Below are positions 1-11,900 of a DNA stretch of 64,000 bases, piece by piece. Source of the stretch: Liopterus haemorrhoidalis (lineage: Eukaryota > Arthropoda > Insecta > Coleoptera > Dytiscidae); contig OZ020612.1 in assembly GCA_963971575.1 (NCBI GenBank), forward strand, positions 29,863,916-29,927,915. The letters run 5' to 3'. The position numbers and the translations under genes are program-made. The first letter of the stretch is position 1. Each line of letters opens with the position of its first letter. The notes under the pieces are model-generated. The model was not told the DNA's origin and did no database searches. It worked only from the letters and a program-made list of their open reading frames with translations.

Positions 1-94
1 AGATATCTTCCTTATTATTAACTTAACTGTAAAAAATGCATTATAAATTGTGTTGGAAATTAGAAGGCAAATCTTTTATCCAAATACAATTTTT

Positions 95-101
95 TGATTG
101 A
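95..101 (-). promoter_or_regulatory. Inverted CCAAT box (tgattgg), one per monomer
   Basis: In B monomers, and in the A monomers with gattggat, the core contains tgattgg, which reads CCAATCA on the minus strand and fits the NF-Y CCAAT consensus. It sits 25 bp from the E2F-like motif, with the AT-rich ataaatattta between them. The first monomer has the variant tgattga at 95-101, which breaks the box; the second monomer has the intact form at 246-252. In an AT-rich repeat this short motif could be chance, so I treat it as suggestive only. Confidence 0.3.
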
Positions 102-121
102 ATAAATATTTAAAGAGTTAT

Positions 122-130
122 GGCGGGAAA
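122..130 (-). promoter_or_regulatory. E2F-like motif TTTCCCGCC (first of about 400 copies)
   Basis: ggcgggaaa on the plus strand reads TTTCCCGCC on the minus strand, a perfect match to the E2F/DP consensus TTTSSCGC. It recurs at the same place in nearly every monomer. It is lost where the core reads ggaggg, ggtggg, gacggg or ggccgg. It also holds the only CpG of most B monomers. No promoter is otherwise apparent, and binding is untested. The match is seen in the sequence, and its function is inference. Confidence 0.4.
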
Positions 131-3100
131 ACAGTTTTGAGGTTAAAATTTAGTTATCTCCCTTATTATTAACTTGACAGTAAAAAACGCATTATAAATA
201 TTGTTGGAAATTAGAAGGTTAATCTTTTATCCAAATACAATTTTTTGATTGGATAAATATTTAAAGAGTTATGGCGGGAAAACAATTTTGAGGTTAAAAT
301 TTAGTTATCTCCCTTATTATTGACTTAACAGTAAAAAATGTATCACAAATATTGTTGGAAATCAGAAGACAAATCTTTTATCTAAATACAATTTTTTGAT
401 TGGATAAATATTTAAAGAGTTATGGCGGGAAAACAATTTTGAGGTTAAAATTTAGTTATCTCCCTTATTATTAACTTAACAGTAAAAAATGTATTAAAAA
501 TATTGTTGGAAATTAGAAGGCAAATCTTTTGTCCAAATACAATTTTTTGATTGGATAAATATTTAAAGAGTTATGGCGGGAAAACAATTTTGAGGTTAAA
601 ATTTAGTTATCTCCCTTATTATTAACTTAACAGTAAAAAATGGATTACAAATTGTGTTGGAAATTAGAAGGCAAATCTTTTATCCAAGTACAATTTTTTG
701 ATTGGATAAATATTTAAAGAGTTATGGAGGGAAAACTATTTTGAGGTTAAAATTTAGTTATCTCCCTTATTATTAACTTAACAGTAAAAAATGTATAACA
801 AATTATGTTGGAAATTAGATGGCAAATCTTTTATCCAAATACAATTTTTTGATTGGATAAATATTTAAAGAGTTATGGCGGGAAAACAATTTTGAGGTTA
901 AAATTTAGTTATCTCCCTTATTATTAACTTGACAGTAAAAAACGCATTATAAATATTGTTGGAAATTAGAAGGTTAATCTTTTATCCAAATACAGTTTTT
1001 TGATTGAATAAATATTTAAAGAGTTATGGCGGGAAAACAGTTTTGAGGTTAAAAATTAGTTATCTCCCTTATTATTAACTTGACAGTAAAAAACGCATTA
1101 TAAATATTGTTGGAAATTAGAAGGTTAATCTTTTATCCAAATACAATTTTTTGATTGGATAAATATTTAAAGAGTTATGGCGGGAAAACAATTTTGAGGT
1201 AAAAATTTAGTTATCTCCCTTATTATTAACTAAACAGTAAAAAATGTATGATAAATATTTTTGGAAATTGGAATGCAAATCTTTTTTCCAAATACAATTT
1301 TTTGATTGGATAAATATTTAAAGAGTTATGGCGGGAAAACAATTTTGAGGTTAAAATTTAGTTATCTCCCTTATTATTAACTTGACAGTAAAAAACGCAT
1401 AAAAAATATTGTTGGAAATTAGAAGGTTAATCTTTTATCCAAATACAATTTTTTGATTGAATAAATATTTAAAGAGTTATGGCGGGAAAACAGTTTTGAG
1501 GTTAAAAATTAGTTATCTCCCTTATTATTAACTTGACAGTAAAAAACGCATTATAAATATTGTTGGAAATTAGAAGGTTAATCTTTTATCCAAATACAAT
1601 TTTTTGATTGGATAAATATTTAAAGAGTTATGGCGGGAAAACAATTTTGAGGTTAAAATTTAGTTATCTCCCTTATTATTGACTTAACAGTAAGAAATGT
1701 ATCACAAATATTGTTGGAAATCAGAAGACAAATCTTTTATCTAAATACAATTTTTTGATTGGATAAATATTTAAAGAGTAATGGCGGGAAAACAATTTTG
1801 AGGTTAAAATTTAGTTATCTCCCTTATTATTAACTTAACAGTAAAAAATGTATTTAAAATATTGTTGGAAATTAGAAGGCAAATCTTTTATCCAAATACA
1901 ATTTTTTGATTGGATAAATATTTAAAGAGTTATGGCGGGAAAACAATTTTGAGGTTAAAATTTAGTTATCTCCCTTATTATTAACTTAACAGTAAAAAAT
2001 GTATTATAAATTGTGTTGGAAATTAGAAGGCAAATCTTTTTTCCAACTACAATTTTTTGATTGGATAAATATTTAAAGAGTTATGGCGGGAAAACAATTT
2101 TGAGGTTAAAATTAAGTTATCTCCCTTATTATTAACTAAACAGTAAAAAATGTATTACAAATTGTGTTGGAAATTAGAAGGCAAATCTTTTATCCAAGTA
2201 CAATTTTTTGATTGGATAAATATTTAAAGAGTTATGGAGGGAAAACTATTTTGAGGTTAAAATTTAGCTATCTCCCTTATTATTAACTTAACAGTAAAAA
2301 ATGTATAACAAATTATGTTGGAAATTAGATGGCAAATCTTTTATCCAAATACAATTTTTTGATTGAATAAATATTTAAAGAGTTATGGCGGGAAAACAGT
2401 TTTGAGGTTAAAATTTAGTTATCTCCCTTATTATTAACTTGACAGTAAAAAACGCATTATAAATATTGTTGGAAATTAGAAGGTTAATCTTTTATCCAAA
2501 TACAATTTTTTGATTGGATAAATATTTAAAGAGTTATGGCGGGAAAACAATTTTGAGGTTAAAATTAAGTTATCTCCCTTATTATTAACTAAACAGTAAA
2601 AAATGTATTACAATTTGTGTTGGAAATTAGAAGGCAAATCTTTTTTCCAACTACAATTTTTTGATTGGATAAATATTTAAAGAGTTATGGCGGGAAAACA
2701 ATTTTGAGGTTAAAATTAAGTTATCTCCCTTATTATTAACTAAACAGTAAAAAATGTATTACAAATTGTGTTGGAAATTAGAAGGCAAATCTTTTATCCA
2801 AGTACAATTTTTTGATTGGATAAATATTTAAAGAGTTATGGAGGGAAAACTATTTTGAGGTTAAAATTTAGCTATCTCCCTTATTATTAACTTAACAGTA
2901 AAAAATGTATAACAAATTATGTTGGAAATTAGATGGCAAATCTTTTATCCAAATACAATTTTTTGATTGGATAAATATTTAAAGAGTTATGGCGGGAAAA
3001 CGATTTTGAGGTTAAAATTTAGTTATCTCCCTTATTATTAACTTGACAGTAAAAAACGCATTATAAATATTGTTGGAAATTAGAAGGTAAATCTTTTATC

Positions 3101-3473
3101 CAAATACAATTTTTTGATTGGATAAATATTTAAAGAGTTATGGCGGGAAAACAATTTTGAGGTAAAAATTTAGTTATCTCCCTTATTATTAACTAAACAG
3201 TAAAAAATGTATGATAAATATTTTTGGAAATTGGAATGCAAATCTTTTTTCCAAGTACAATTTTTTGATTGGATAAATATTTAAAGAGTTATGGCGGGAA
3301 AACAATTTTGAGGTTAAAATTTAGTTATCTCCCTTATTATTGACTTAACAGTAAAAAATGTATCACAAATATTGTTGGAAATCAGAAGACAAATCTTTTA
3401 TCCAAGTACAATTTTTTGATTGGATAAATATTTAAAGAGTTATGGCGGGAAAACAATTTTAAAGTTAAAATTT

Positions 3474-6400
3474 AGATATCTTCCTTATTATTAACTTAAC
3501 TGTAAAAAATGTATTATAAATTGTGTTGGAAATTAGAAGGCAAATCTTTTATCCAAATACAATTTTTTGATTGAATAAATATTTAAAGAGTTATGGCGGG
3601 AAAACAGTTTTGAGGTTAAAATTTAGTTATCTCCCTTATTATTAACTTGACAGTAAAAAACGCATTATAAATATTGTTGGAAATTAGAAGGTTAATCTTT
3701 TATCCAAATACAATTTTTTGATTGGATAAATATTTAAAGAGTTATGGCGGGAAAACAATTTTGAGGTTAAAATTTAGTTATCTCCCTTATTATTGACTAA
3801 ACAGTAAAAAATGTATCACAAATATTGTTGGAAATCAGAAGACAAATCTTTTATCTAAATACAATTTTTTGATTGGATAAATATTTAAAGAGTTATGGCG
3901 GGAAAACAATTTTGAGGTTAAAATTTAGTTATCTCCCTTATTATTAACTTAACAGTAAAAAATGTATTAAAAATATTGTTGGAAATTAGAAGGCAAATCT
4001 TTTGTCCAAATACAATTTTTTGATTGGATAAATATTTAAAGAGTTATGGCGGGAAAACAATTTTGAGGTTAAAATTTAGTTATCTCCCTTATTATTAACT
4101 TAACAGTAAAAAATGGATTACAAATTGTGTTGGAAATTAGAAGGCAAATCTTTTATCCAAGTACAATTTTTTGATTGGATAAATATTTAAAGAGTTATGG
4201 AGGGAAAACTATTTTGAGGTTAAAATTTAGTTATCTCCCTTATTATTAACTTAACAGTAAAAAATGTATTACAAATTATGTTGGAAATTAGATGGCAAAT
4301 CTTTTATCCAAATACAATTTTTTGATTGGATAAATATTTAAAGAGTTATGGCGGGAAAACAATTTTGAGGTTAAAATTTAGTTATCTCCCTTATTATTAA
4401 CTTGACAGTAAAAAACGCATTATAAATATTGTTGGAAATTAGAAGGTTAATCTTTTATCCAAATACAGTTTTTTGATTGAATAAATATTTAAAGAGTTAT
4501 GGCGGGAAAACAGTTTTGAGGTTAAAAATTAGTTATCTCCCTTATTATTAACTTGACAGTAAAAAACGCATTATAAATATTGTTGGAAATTAGAAGGTTA
4601 ATCTTTTATCCAAATACAATTTTTTGATTGGATAAATATTTAAAGAGTTATGGCGGGAAAACAATTTTGAGGTAAAAATTTAGTTATCTCCCTTATTATT
4701 AACTAAACAGTAAAAAATGTATGATAAATATTTTTGGAAATTGGAATGCAAATCTTTTTTCCAAATACAATTTTTTGATTGGATAAATATTTAAAGAGTT
4801 ATGGCGGGAAAACAATTTTGAGGTTAAAATTTAGTTATCTCCCTTATTATTAACTTGACAGTAAAAAACGCATAATAAATATTGTTGGAAATTAGAAGGT
4901 TAATCTTTTATCCAAATACAATTTTTTGATTGAATAAATATTTAAAGAGTTATGGCGGGAAAACAGTTTTGAGGTTAAAAATTAGTTATCTCCCTTATTA
5001 TTAACTTGACAGTAAAAAACGCATTATAAATATTGTTGGAAATTAGAAGGTTAATCTTTTATCCAAATACAATTTTTTGATTGGATAAATATTTAAAGAG
5101 TTATGGCGGGAAAACAATTTTGAGGTTAAAATTTAGTTATCTCCCTTATTATTGACTTAACAGTAAGAAATGTATCACAAATATTGTTGGAAATCAGAAG
5201 ACAAATCTTTTATCTAAATACAATTTTTTGATTGGATAAATATTTAAAGAGTTATGGCGGGAAAACAATTTTGAGGTTAAAATTTAGTTATCTCCCTTAT
5301 TATTAACTTAACAGTAAAAAATGTATTTAAAATATTGTTGGAAATTAGAAGGCAAATCTTTTATCCAAATACAATTTTTTGATTGGATAAATATTTAAAG
5401 AGTTATGGCGGGAAAACAATTTTGAGGTTAAAATTTAGTTATCTCCCTTATTATTAACTTAACAGTAAAAAATGTATTATAAATTGTGTTGGAAATTAGA
5501 AGGCAAATCTTTTTTCCAACTACAATTTTTTGATTGGATAAATATTTAAAGAGTTATGGCGGGAAAACAATTTTGAGGTTAAAATTAAGTTATCTCCCTT
5601 ATTATTAACTAAACAGTAAAAAATGTATTACAAATTGTGTTGGAAATTAGAAGGCAAATCTTTTATCCAAGTACAATTTTTTGATTGGATAAATATTTAA
5701 AGAGTTATGGAGGGAAAACTATTTTGAGGTTAAAATTTAGCTATCTCCCTTATTATTAACTTAACAGTAAAAAATGTATAACAAATTATGTTGGAAATTA
5801 GATGGCAAATCTTTTATCCAAATACAATTTTTTGATTGAATAAATATTTAAAGAGTTATGGCGGGAAAACAGTTTTGAGGTTAAAATTTAGTTATCTCCC
5901 TTATTATTAACTTGACAGTAAAAAACGCATTATAAATATTGTTGGAAATTAGAAGGTTAATCTTTTATCCAAATACAATTTTTTGATTGGATAAATATTT
6001 AAAGAGTTATGGCGGGAAAACAATTTTGAGGTTAAAATTTAGTTATCTCCCTTATTATTGACTTAACAGTAAAAAATGTATCACAAATATTGTTGGAAAT
6101 CAGAAGACAAATCTTTTATCTAAATACAATTTTTTGATTGGATAAATATTTAAAGAGTTATGGCGGGAAAACAATTTTGAGGTTAAAATTTAGTTATCTC
6201 CCTTATTATTAACTTGACAGTAAAAAACGCATTATAAATATTGTTGGAAATTAGAAGGTAAATCTTTTATCCAAATACAATTTTTTGATTGAATAAATAT
6301 TTAAAGAGTTATGGCGGGAAAACAGTTTTGAGGTTAAAATTTAGTTATCTCCCTTATTATTAACTTGACAGTAAAAAACGCATTATAAATATTGTTGGAA

Positions 6401-8909
6401 ATTAGAAGGTTAATCTTTTATCCAAATACAATTTTTTGATTGGATAAATATTTAAAGAGTTATGGCGGGAAAACAATTTTGAGGTTAAAATTAAGTTATC
6501 TCCCTTATTATTAACTAAACAGTAAAAAATGTATTACAATTTGTGTTGGAAATTAGAAGGCAAATCTTTTATCCAAGTACAACTTTTTGATTGGATAAAT
6601 ATTTAAAGAGTTATGGAGGGAAAACTATTTTGAGGTTAAAATTTAGCTATCTCCCTTATTATTAACTTAACAGTAAAAAATGTATAACAAATTATGTTGG
6701 AAATTAGATGGCAAATCTTTTATCCAAATACAATTTTTTGATTGGATAAATATTTAAAGAGTTATGGCGGGAAAACGATTTTGAGGTTAAAATTTAGTTA
6801 TCTCCCTTATTATTAACTTGACAGTAAAAAACGCATTATAAATATTGTTGGAAATTAGAAGGTAAATCTTTTATCCAAATACAATTTTTTGATTGGATAA
6901 ATATTTAAAGAGTTATGGCGGGAAAACAATTTTGAGGTAAAAATTTAGTTATCTCCCTTATTATTAACTAAACAGTAAAAAATGTATGATAAATATTTTT
7001 GGAAATTGGAATGCAAATCTTTTTTCCAAGTACAATTTTTTGATTGGATAAATATTTAAAGAGTTATGGCGGGAAAACAATTTTGAGGTTAAAATTTAGT
7101 TATCTCCCTTATTATTGACTTAACAGTAAAAAATGTATCACAAATATTGTTGGAAATCAGAAGACAAATCTTTTATCCAAGTACAATTTTTTGATTGGAT
7201 AAATATTTAAAGAGTTATGGCGGGAAAACAACTTTGAGGTTAAAATTAAGTTATCTCCCTTATTATTAACTAAACAGTAAAAAATGTATTACAAATTGTG
7301 TTGGAAATTAGAAGGCAAATCTTTTATCCAAGTACAATTTTTTGATTGGATAAATATTTAAAGAGTTATGGAGGGAAAACTATTTTGAGGTTAAAATTTA
7401 GCTATCTCCCTTATTATTAACTTAACAGTAAAAAATGTATAACAAATTATGTTGGAAATTAGATGGCAAATCTTTTATCCAAATACAATTTTTTGATGGG
7501 ATAAATATTTAAAGAGTTATGGCGGGAAAACAATTTTGAGGTTAAAATTTAGTTATCTCCCTTATTATTAACTTGACAGTAAAAAACGCATTATAAATAT
7601 TGTTGGAAATTAGAAGGTAAATATTTTATCCAAATACAATTTTTTGATTGAATAAATATTTAAAGAGTTATGGCGGGAAAACAGTTTTGAGGTTAAAATT
7701 TAGTTATCTCCCTTATTATTAACTTGACAGTAAAAAACGCATTATAAATATTGTTGGAAATTAGAAGGTTAATCTTTTATCCAAATACAATTTTTTGATT
7801 GGATAAATATTTAAAGAGTTATGGCGGGAAAACAATTTTGAGGTTAAAATTTAGTTATCTCCCTTATTATTGACTTAACAGTAAAAAATGTATCACAAAT
7901 ATTGTTGGAAATCAGAAGACAAATCTTTTATCTAAATACAATTTTTTGATTGGATAAATATTTAAAGAGTTATGGCGGGAAAACAATTTTGAGGTTAAAA
8001 TTTAGTTATCTCCCTTATTATTAACTTGACAGTAAAAAACGCATTATAAATATTGTTGGAAATTAGAAGGTAAATCTTTTATCCAAATACAATTTTTTGA
8101 TTGGATAAATATTTAAAGAGTTATGGAGGGAAAACTATTTTGAGGTTAAAATTTAGCTATCTCCCTTATTATTAACTTAACAGTAAAAAATGTATAACAA
8201 ATTATGTTGGAAATTAGATGGCAAATCTTTTATCCAAATACAATTTTTTGATTGGATAAATATTTAAAGAGTTATGGAGGGAAAACTATTTTGAGGTTAA
8301 AATTTAGCTATCTCCCTTATTATTAACTTAACAGTAAAAAATGTATAACAAATTATGTTGGAAATTAGATGGCAAATCTTTTATCCAAATACAATTTTTT
8401 GATTGGATAAATATTTAAAGAGTTATGGCGGGAAAACGATTTTGAGGTTAAAATTTAGTTATCTCCCTTATTATTAACTTGACAGTAAAAAACGCATTAT
8501 AAATATTGTTGGAAATTAGAAGGTAAATCTTTTATCCAAATACAATTTTTTGATTGGATAAATATTTAAAGAGTTATGGCGGGAAAACAATTTTGAGGTA
8601 AAAATTTAGTTATCTCCCTTATTATTAACTAAACAGTAAAAAATGTATGATAAATATTTTTGGAAATTGGAATGCAAATCTTTTTTCCAAGTACAATTTT
8701 TTGATTGGATAAATATTTAAAGAGTTATGGCGGGAAAACAATTTTGAGGTTAAAATTTAGTTATCTCCCTTATTATTGACTTAACAGTAAAAAATGTATC
8801 ACAAATATTGTTGGAAATCAGAAGACAAATCTTTTATCCAAGTACAATTTTTTGATTGGATAAATATTTAAAGAGTTATGGCGGGAAAACAATTTTAAAG
8901 TTAAAATTT
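3474..8909 (+). repeat. A higher-order repeat unit 2 (36 monomers)
   Basis: It runs from one gatatcttcc monomer (3474) to the next (8910), 5436 bp or 36 x 151. The first 17 monomers repeat unit 1. It then continues with c b b, an e-like monomer carrying the marker aactttttga at 6581, f b g c e f (with the marker gatgggat near 7497), b b c b and so on. Two successive 'f' monomers at about 8155 and 8306 are nearly identical, which looks like a local one-monomer duplication. The closing monomer again has the aattttaaagttaaaatt variant seen at the end of unit 1. Confidence 0.9.
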
Positions 8910-11900
8910 AGATATCTTCCTTATTATTAACTTAACTGTAAAAAATGTATTATAAATTGTGTTGGAAATTAGAAGGCAAATCTTTTATCCAAATACAATT
9001 TTTTGATTGAATAAATATTTAAAGAGTTATGGCGGGAAAACAGTTTTGAGGTTAAAATTTAGTTATCTCCCTTATTATTAACTTGACAGTAAAAAACGCA
9101 TTATAAATATTGTTGGAAATTAGAAGGTTAATCTTTTATCCAAATACAATTTTTTGATTAGATAAATATTTAAAGAGTTATGGTGGGAAAACAATTTTGA
9201 GGTTAAAATTTAGTTATCTCCCTTATTATTGACTTAACAGTAAAAAATGTATCACAAATATTGTTGGAAATCAGAAGACAAATCTTTTATCTAAATACAA
9301 TTTTTTGATTGGATAAATATTTAAAGAGTTATGGCGGGAAAACAATTTTGAGGTTAAAATTTAGTTATCTCCCTTATTATTAACTTAACAGTAAAAAATG
9401 TATTTAAAATATTGTTGGAAATTAGAAGGCAAATCTTTTATCCAAATACAATTTTTTGATTGGATAAATATTTAAAGAGTTATGGTGGGAAAACTATTTT
9501 GAGGTTAAAATTTAGTTATCTCCCTTATTATTAACTTAACAGTAAAAAATGTATAACAAATTATGTTGGAAATTAGATGGCAAATCTTTTATCCAAATAC
9601 AATTTTTTGATTGGATAAATATTTAAAGAGTTATGGCGGGAAAACAATTTTGAGGTTAAAATTTAGTTATCTCCCTTATTATTAACTTGACAGTAAAAAA
9701 CGCATTATAAATATTGTTGGAAATTAGAAGGTTAATCTTTTATCCAAATACAGTTTTTTGATTGAATAAATATTTAAAGAGTTATGGCGGGAAAACAGTT
9801 TTGAGGTTAAAAATTAGTTATCTCCCTTATTATTAACTTGACAGTAAAAAACGCATTATAAATATTGTTGGAAATTAGAAGGTTAATCTTTTATCCAAAT
9901 ACAATTTTTTGATTGGATAAATATTTAAAGAGTTATGGCGGGAAAACAATTTTGAGGTAAAAATTTAGTTATCTCCCTTATTATTAACTAAACAGTAAAA
10001 AATGTATGATAAATATTTTTGGAAATTGGAATGCAAATCTTTTTTCCAAATACAATTTTTTGATTGGATAAATATTTAAAGAGTTATGGCGGGAAAACAA
10101 TTTTGAGGTTAAAATTTAGTTATCTCCCTTATTATTAACTTGACAGTAAAAAACGCATAATAAATATTGTTGGAAATTAGAAGGTTAATCTTTTATCCAA
10201 ATACAATTTTTTGATTGAATAAATATTTAAAGAGTTATGGCGGGAAAACAGTTTTGAGGTTAAAAATTAGTTATCTCCCTTATTATTAACTTGACAGTAA
10301 AAAACGCATTATAAATATTGTTGGAAATTAGAAGGTTAATCTTTTATCCAAATACAATTTTTTGATTGGATAAATATTTAAAGAGTTATGGCGGGAAAAC
10401 AATTTTGAGGTTAAAATTTAGTTATCTCCCTTATTATTGACTTAACAGTAAGAAATGTATCACAAATATTGTTGGAAATCAGAAGACAAATCTTTTATCT
10501 AAATACAATTTTTTGATTGGATAAATATTTAAAGAGTTATGGCGGGAAAACAATTTTGAGGTTAAAATTTAGTTATCTCCCTTATTATTAACTTAACAGT
10601 AAAAAATGTATTATAAATTGTGTTGGAAATTAGAAGGCAAATCTTTTTTCCAACTACAATTTTTTGATTGGATAAATATTTAAAGAGTTATGGCGGGAAA
10701 ACAATTTTGAGGTTAAAATTAAGTTATCTCCCTTATTATTAACTAAACAGTAAAAAATGTATTACAAATTGTGTTGGAAATTAGAAGGCAAATCTTTTAT
10801 CCAAGTACAATTTTTTGATTGGATAAATATTTAAAGAGTTATGGAGGGAAAACTATTTTGAGGTTAAAATTTAGCTATCTCCCTTATTATTAACTTAACA
10901 GTAAAAAATGTATGACAAATTATGTTGGAAATTAGATGGCAAATCTTTTATCCAAATACAATTTTTTGATTGAATAAATATTTAAAGAGTTATGGCGGGA
11001 AAACAGTTTTGAGGTTAAAATTTAGTTATCTCCCTTATTATTAACTTGACAGTAAAAAACGCATTATAAATATTGTTGGAAATTAGAAGGTTAATCTTTT
11101 ATCCAAATACAATTTTTTGATTGGATAAATATTTAAAGAGTTATGGCGGGAAAACAATTTTGAGGTTAAAATTTAGTTATCTCCCTTATTATTGACTTAA
11201 CAGTAAAAAATGTATCACAAATATTGTTGGAAATCAGAAGACAAATCTTTTATCTAAATACAATTTTTTGATTGGATAAATATTTAAAGAGTTATGGCGG
11301 GAAAACAATTTTGAGGTTAAAATTTAGTTATCTCCCTTATTATTAACTTGACAGTAAAAAACGCATTATAAATATTGTTGGAAATTAGAAGGTTAATCTT
11401 TTATCCAAATACAATTTTTTGATTGAATAAATATTTAAAGAGTTATGGCGGGAAAACAGTTTTGAGGTTAAAATTTAGTTATCTCCCTTATTATTAACTT
11501 GACAGTAAAAAACGCATTATAAATATTGTTGGAAATTAGAAGGTTAATCTTTTATCCAAATACAATTTTTTGATTGGATAAATATTTAAAGAGTTATGGC
11601 GGGAAAACAATTTTGAGGTTAAAATTAAGTTATCTCCCTTATTATTAACTAAACAGTAAAAAATGTATTACAATTTGTGTTGGAAATTAGAAGGCAAATC
11701 TTTTATCCAAGTACAACTTTTTGATTGGATAAATATTTAAAGAGTTATGGAGGGAAAACTATTTTGAGGTTAAAATTTAGCTATCTCCCTTATTATTAAC
11801 TTAACAGTAAAAAATGTATAACAAATTATGTTGGAAATTAGATGGCAAATCTTTTATCCAAATACAATTTTTTGATTGGATAAATATTTAAAGAGTTATG

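Larger units (their letters stand above)
86..132 (+). other. Conserved core of the monomer (first of 424 copies)
   Basis: This 47-bp segment from tacaattttttgattgg through ggcgggaaaac is almost the same in every monomer of both subfamilies, while positions 20-58 differ widely. Changes seen inside it are few and mostly shared by descent: gattgaat in some A monomers, gattgcat in one B lineage, aatttcttgatt, atattttaagag, tggaggg (A), tggccgg (B), tggtggg (three A monomers) and tgacggg (two B monomers, near 52362 and 60816). The contrast suggests either selection on the core, for example as a protein-binding site, or preferential conversion of this part. In layout it is like the CENP-B box of primate alpha satellite, but it does not match that sequence. 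Confidence 0.8.
1..3473 (+). repeat. A higher-order repeat unit 1 (23 monomers)
   Basis: It begins with the rare 'a' monomer (agatatcttcc, aactgt) and ends where the next 'a' monomer starts at 3474, exactly 23 x 151 bp later. Monomer order is a b c d e f b b g h b c d i e f b i e f b g c. The first 17 monomers (to about 2567) match the start of unit 2 in order and nearly in sequence. After that, unit 1 lacks monomers that unit 2 has, so it is a shortened version. The last monomer carries the variant aattttaaagttaaaatt just before the boundary. Confidence 0.9.

Noticed and set aside
80..122. CHR element (TTTGAA on the minus strand, from attcaaata in B monomers) together with the E2F site
   Set aside because: It is six AT-rich bases, absent in monomers with tatccaaat, and about 40 bp from the E2F-like site rather than a few bases away as in CDE/CHR promoters.
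125..165. Hairpin between ggga of the core and tccc of the next monomer start
   Set aside because: Only about four consecutive G-C-rich pairs can form and the rest of the stem is mismatched, so no stable structure is supported.
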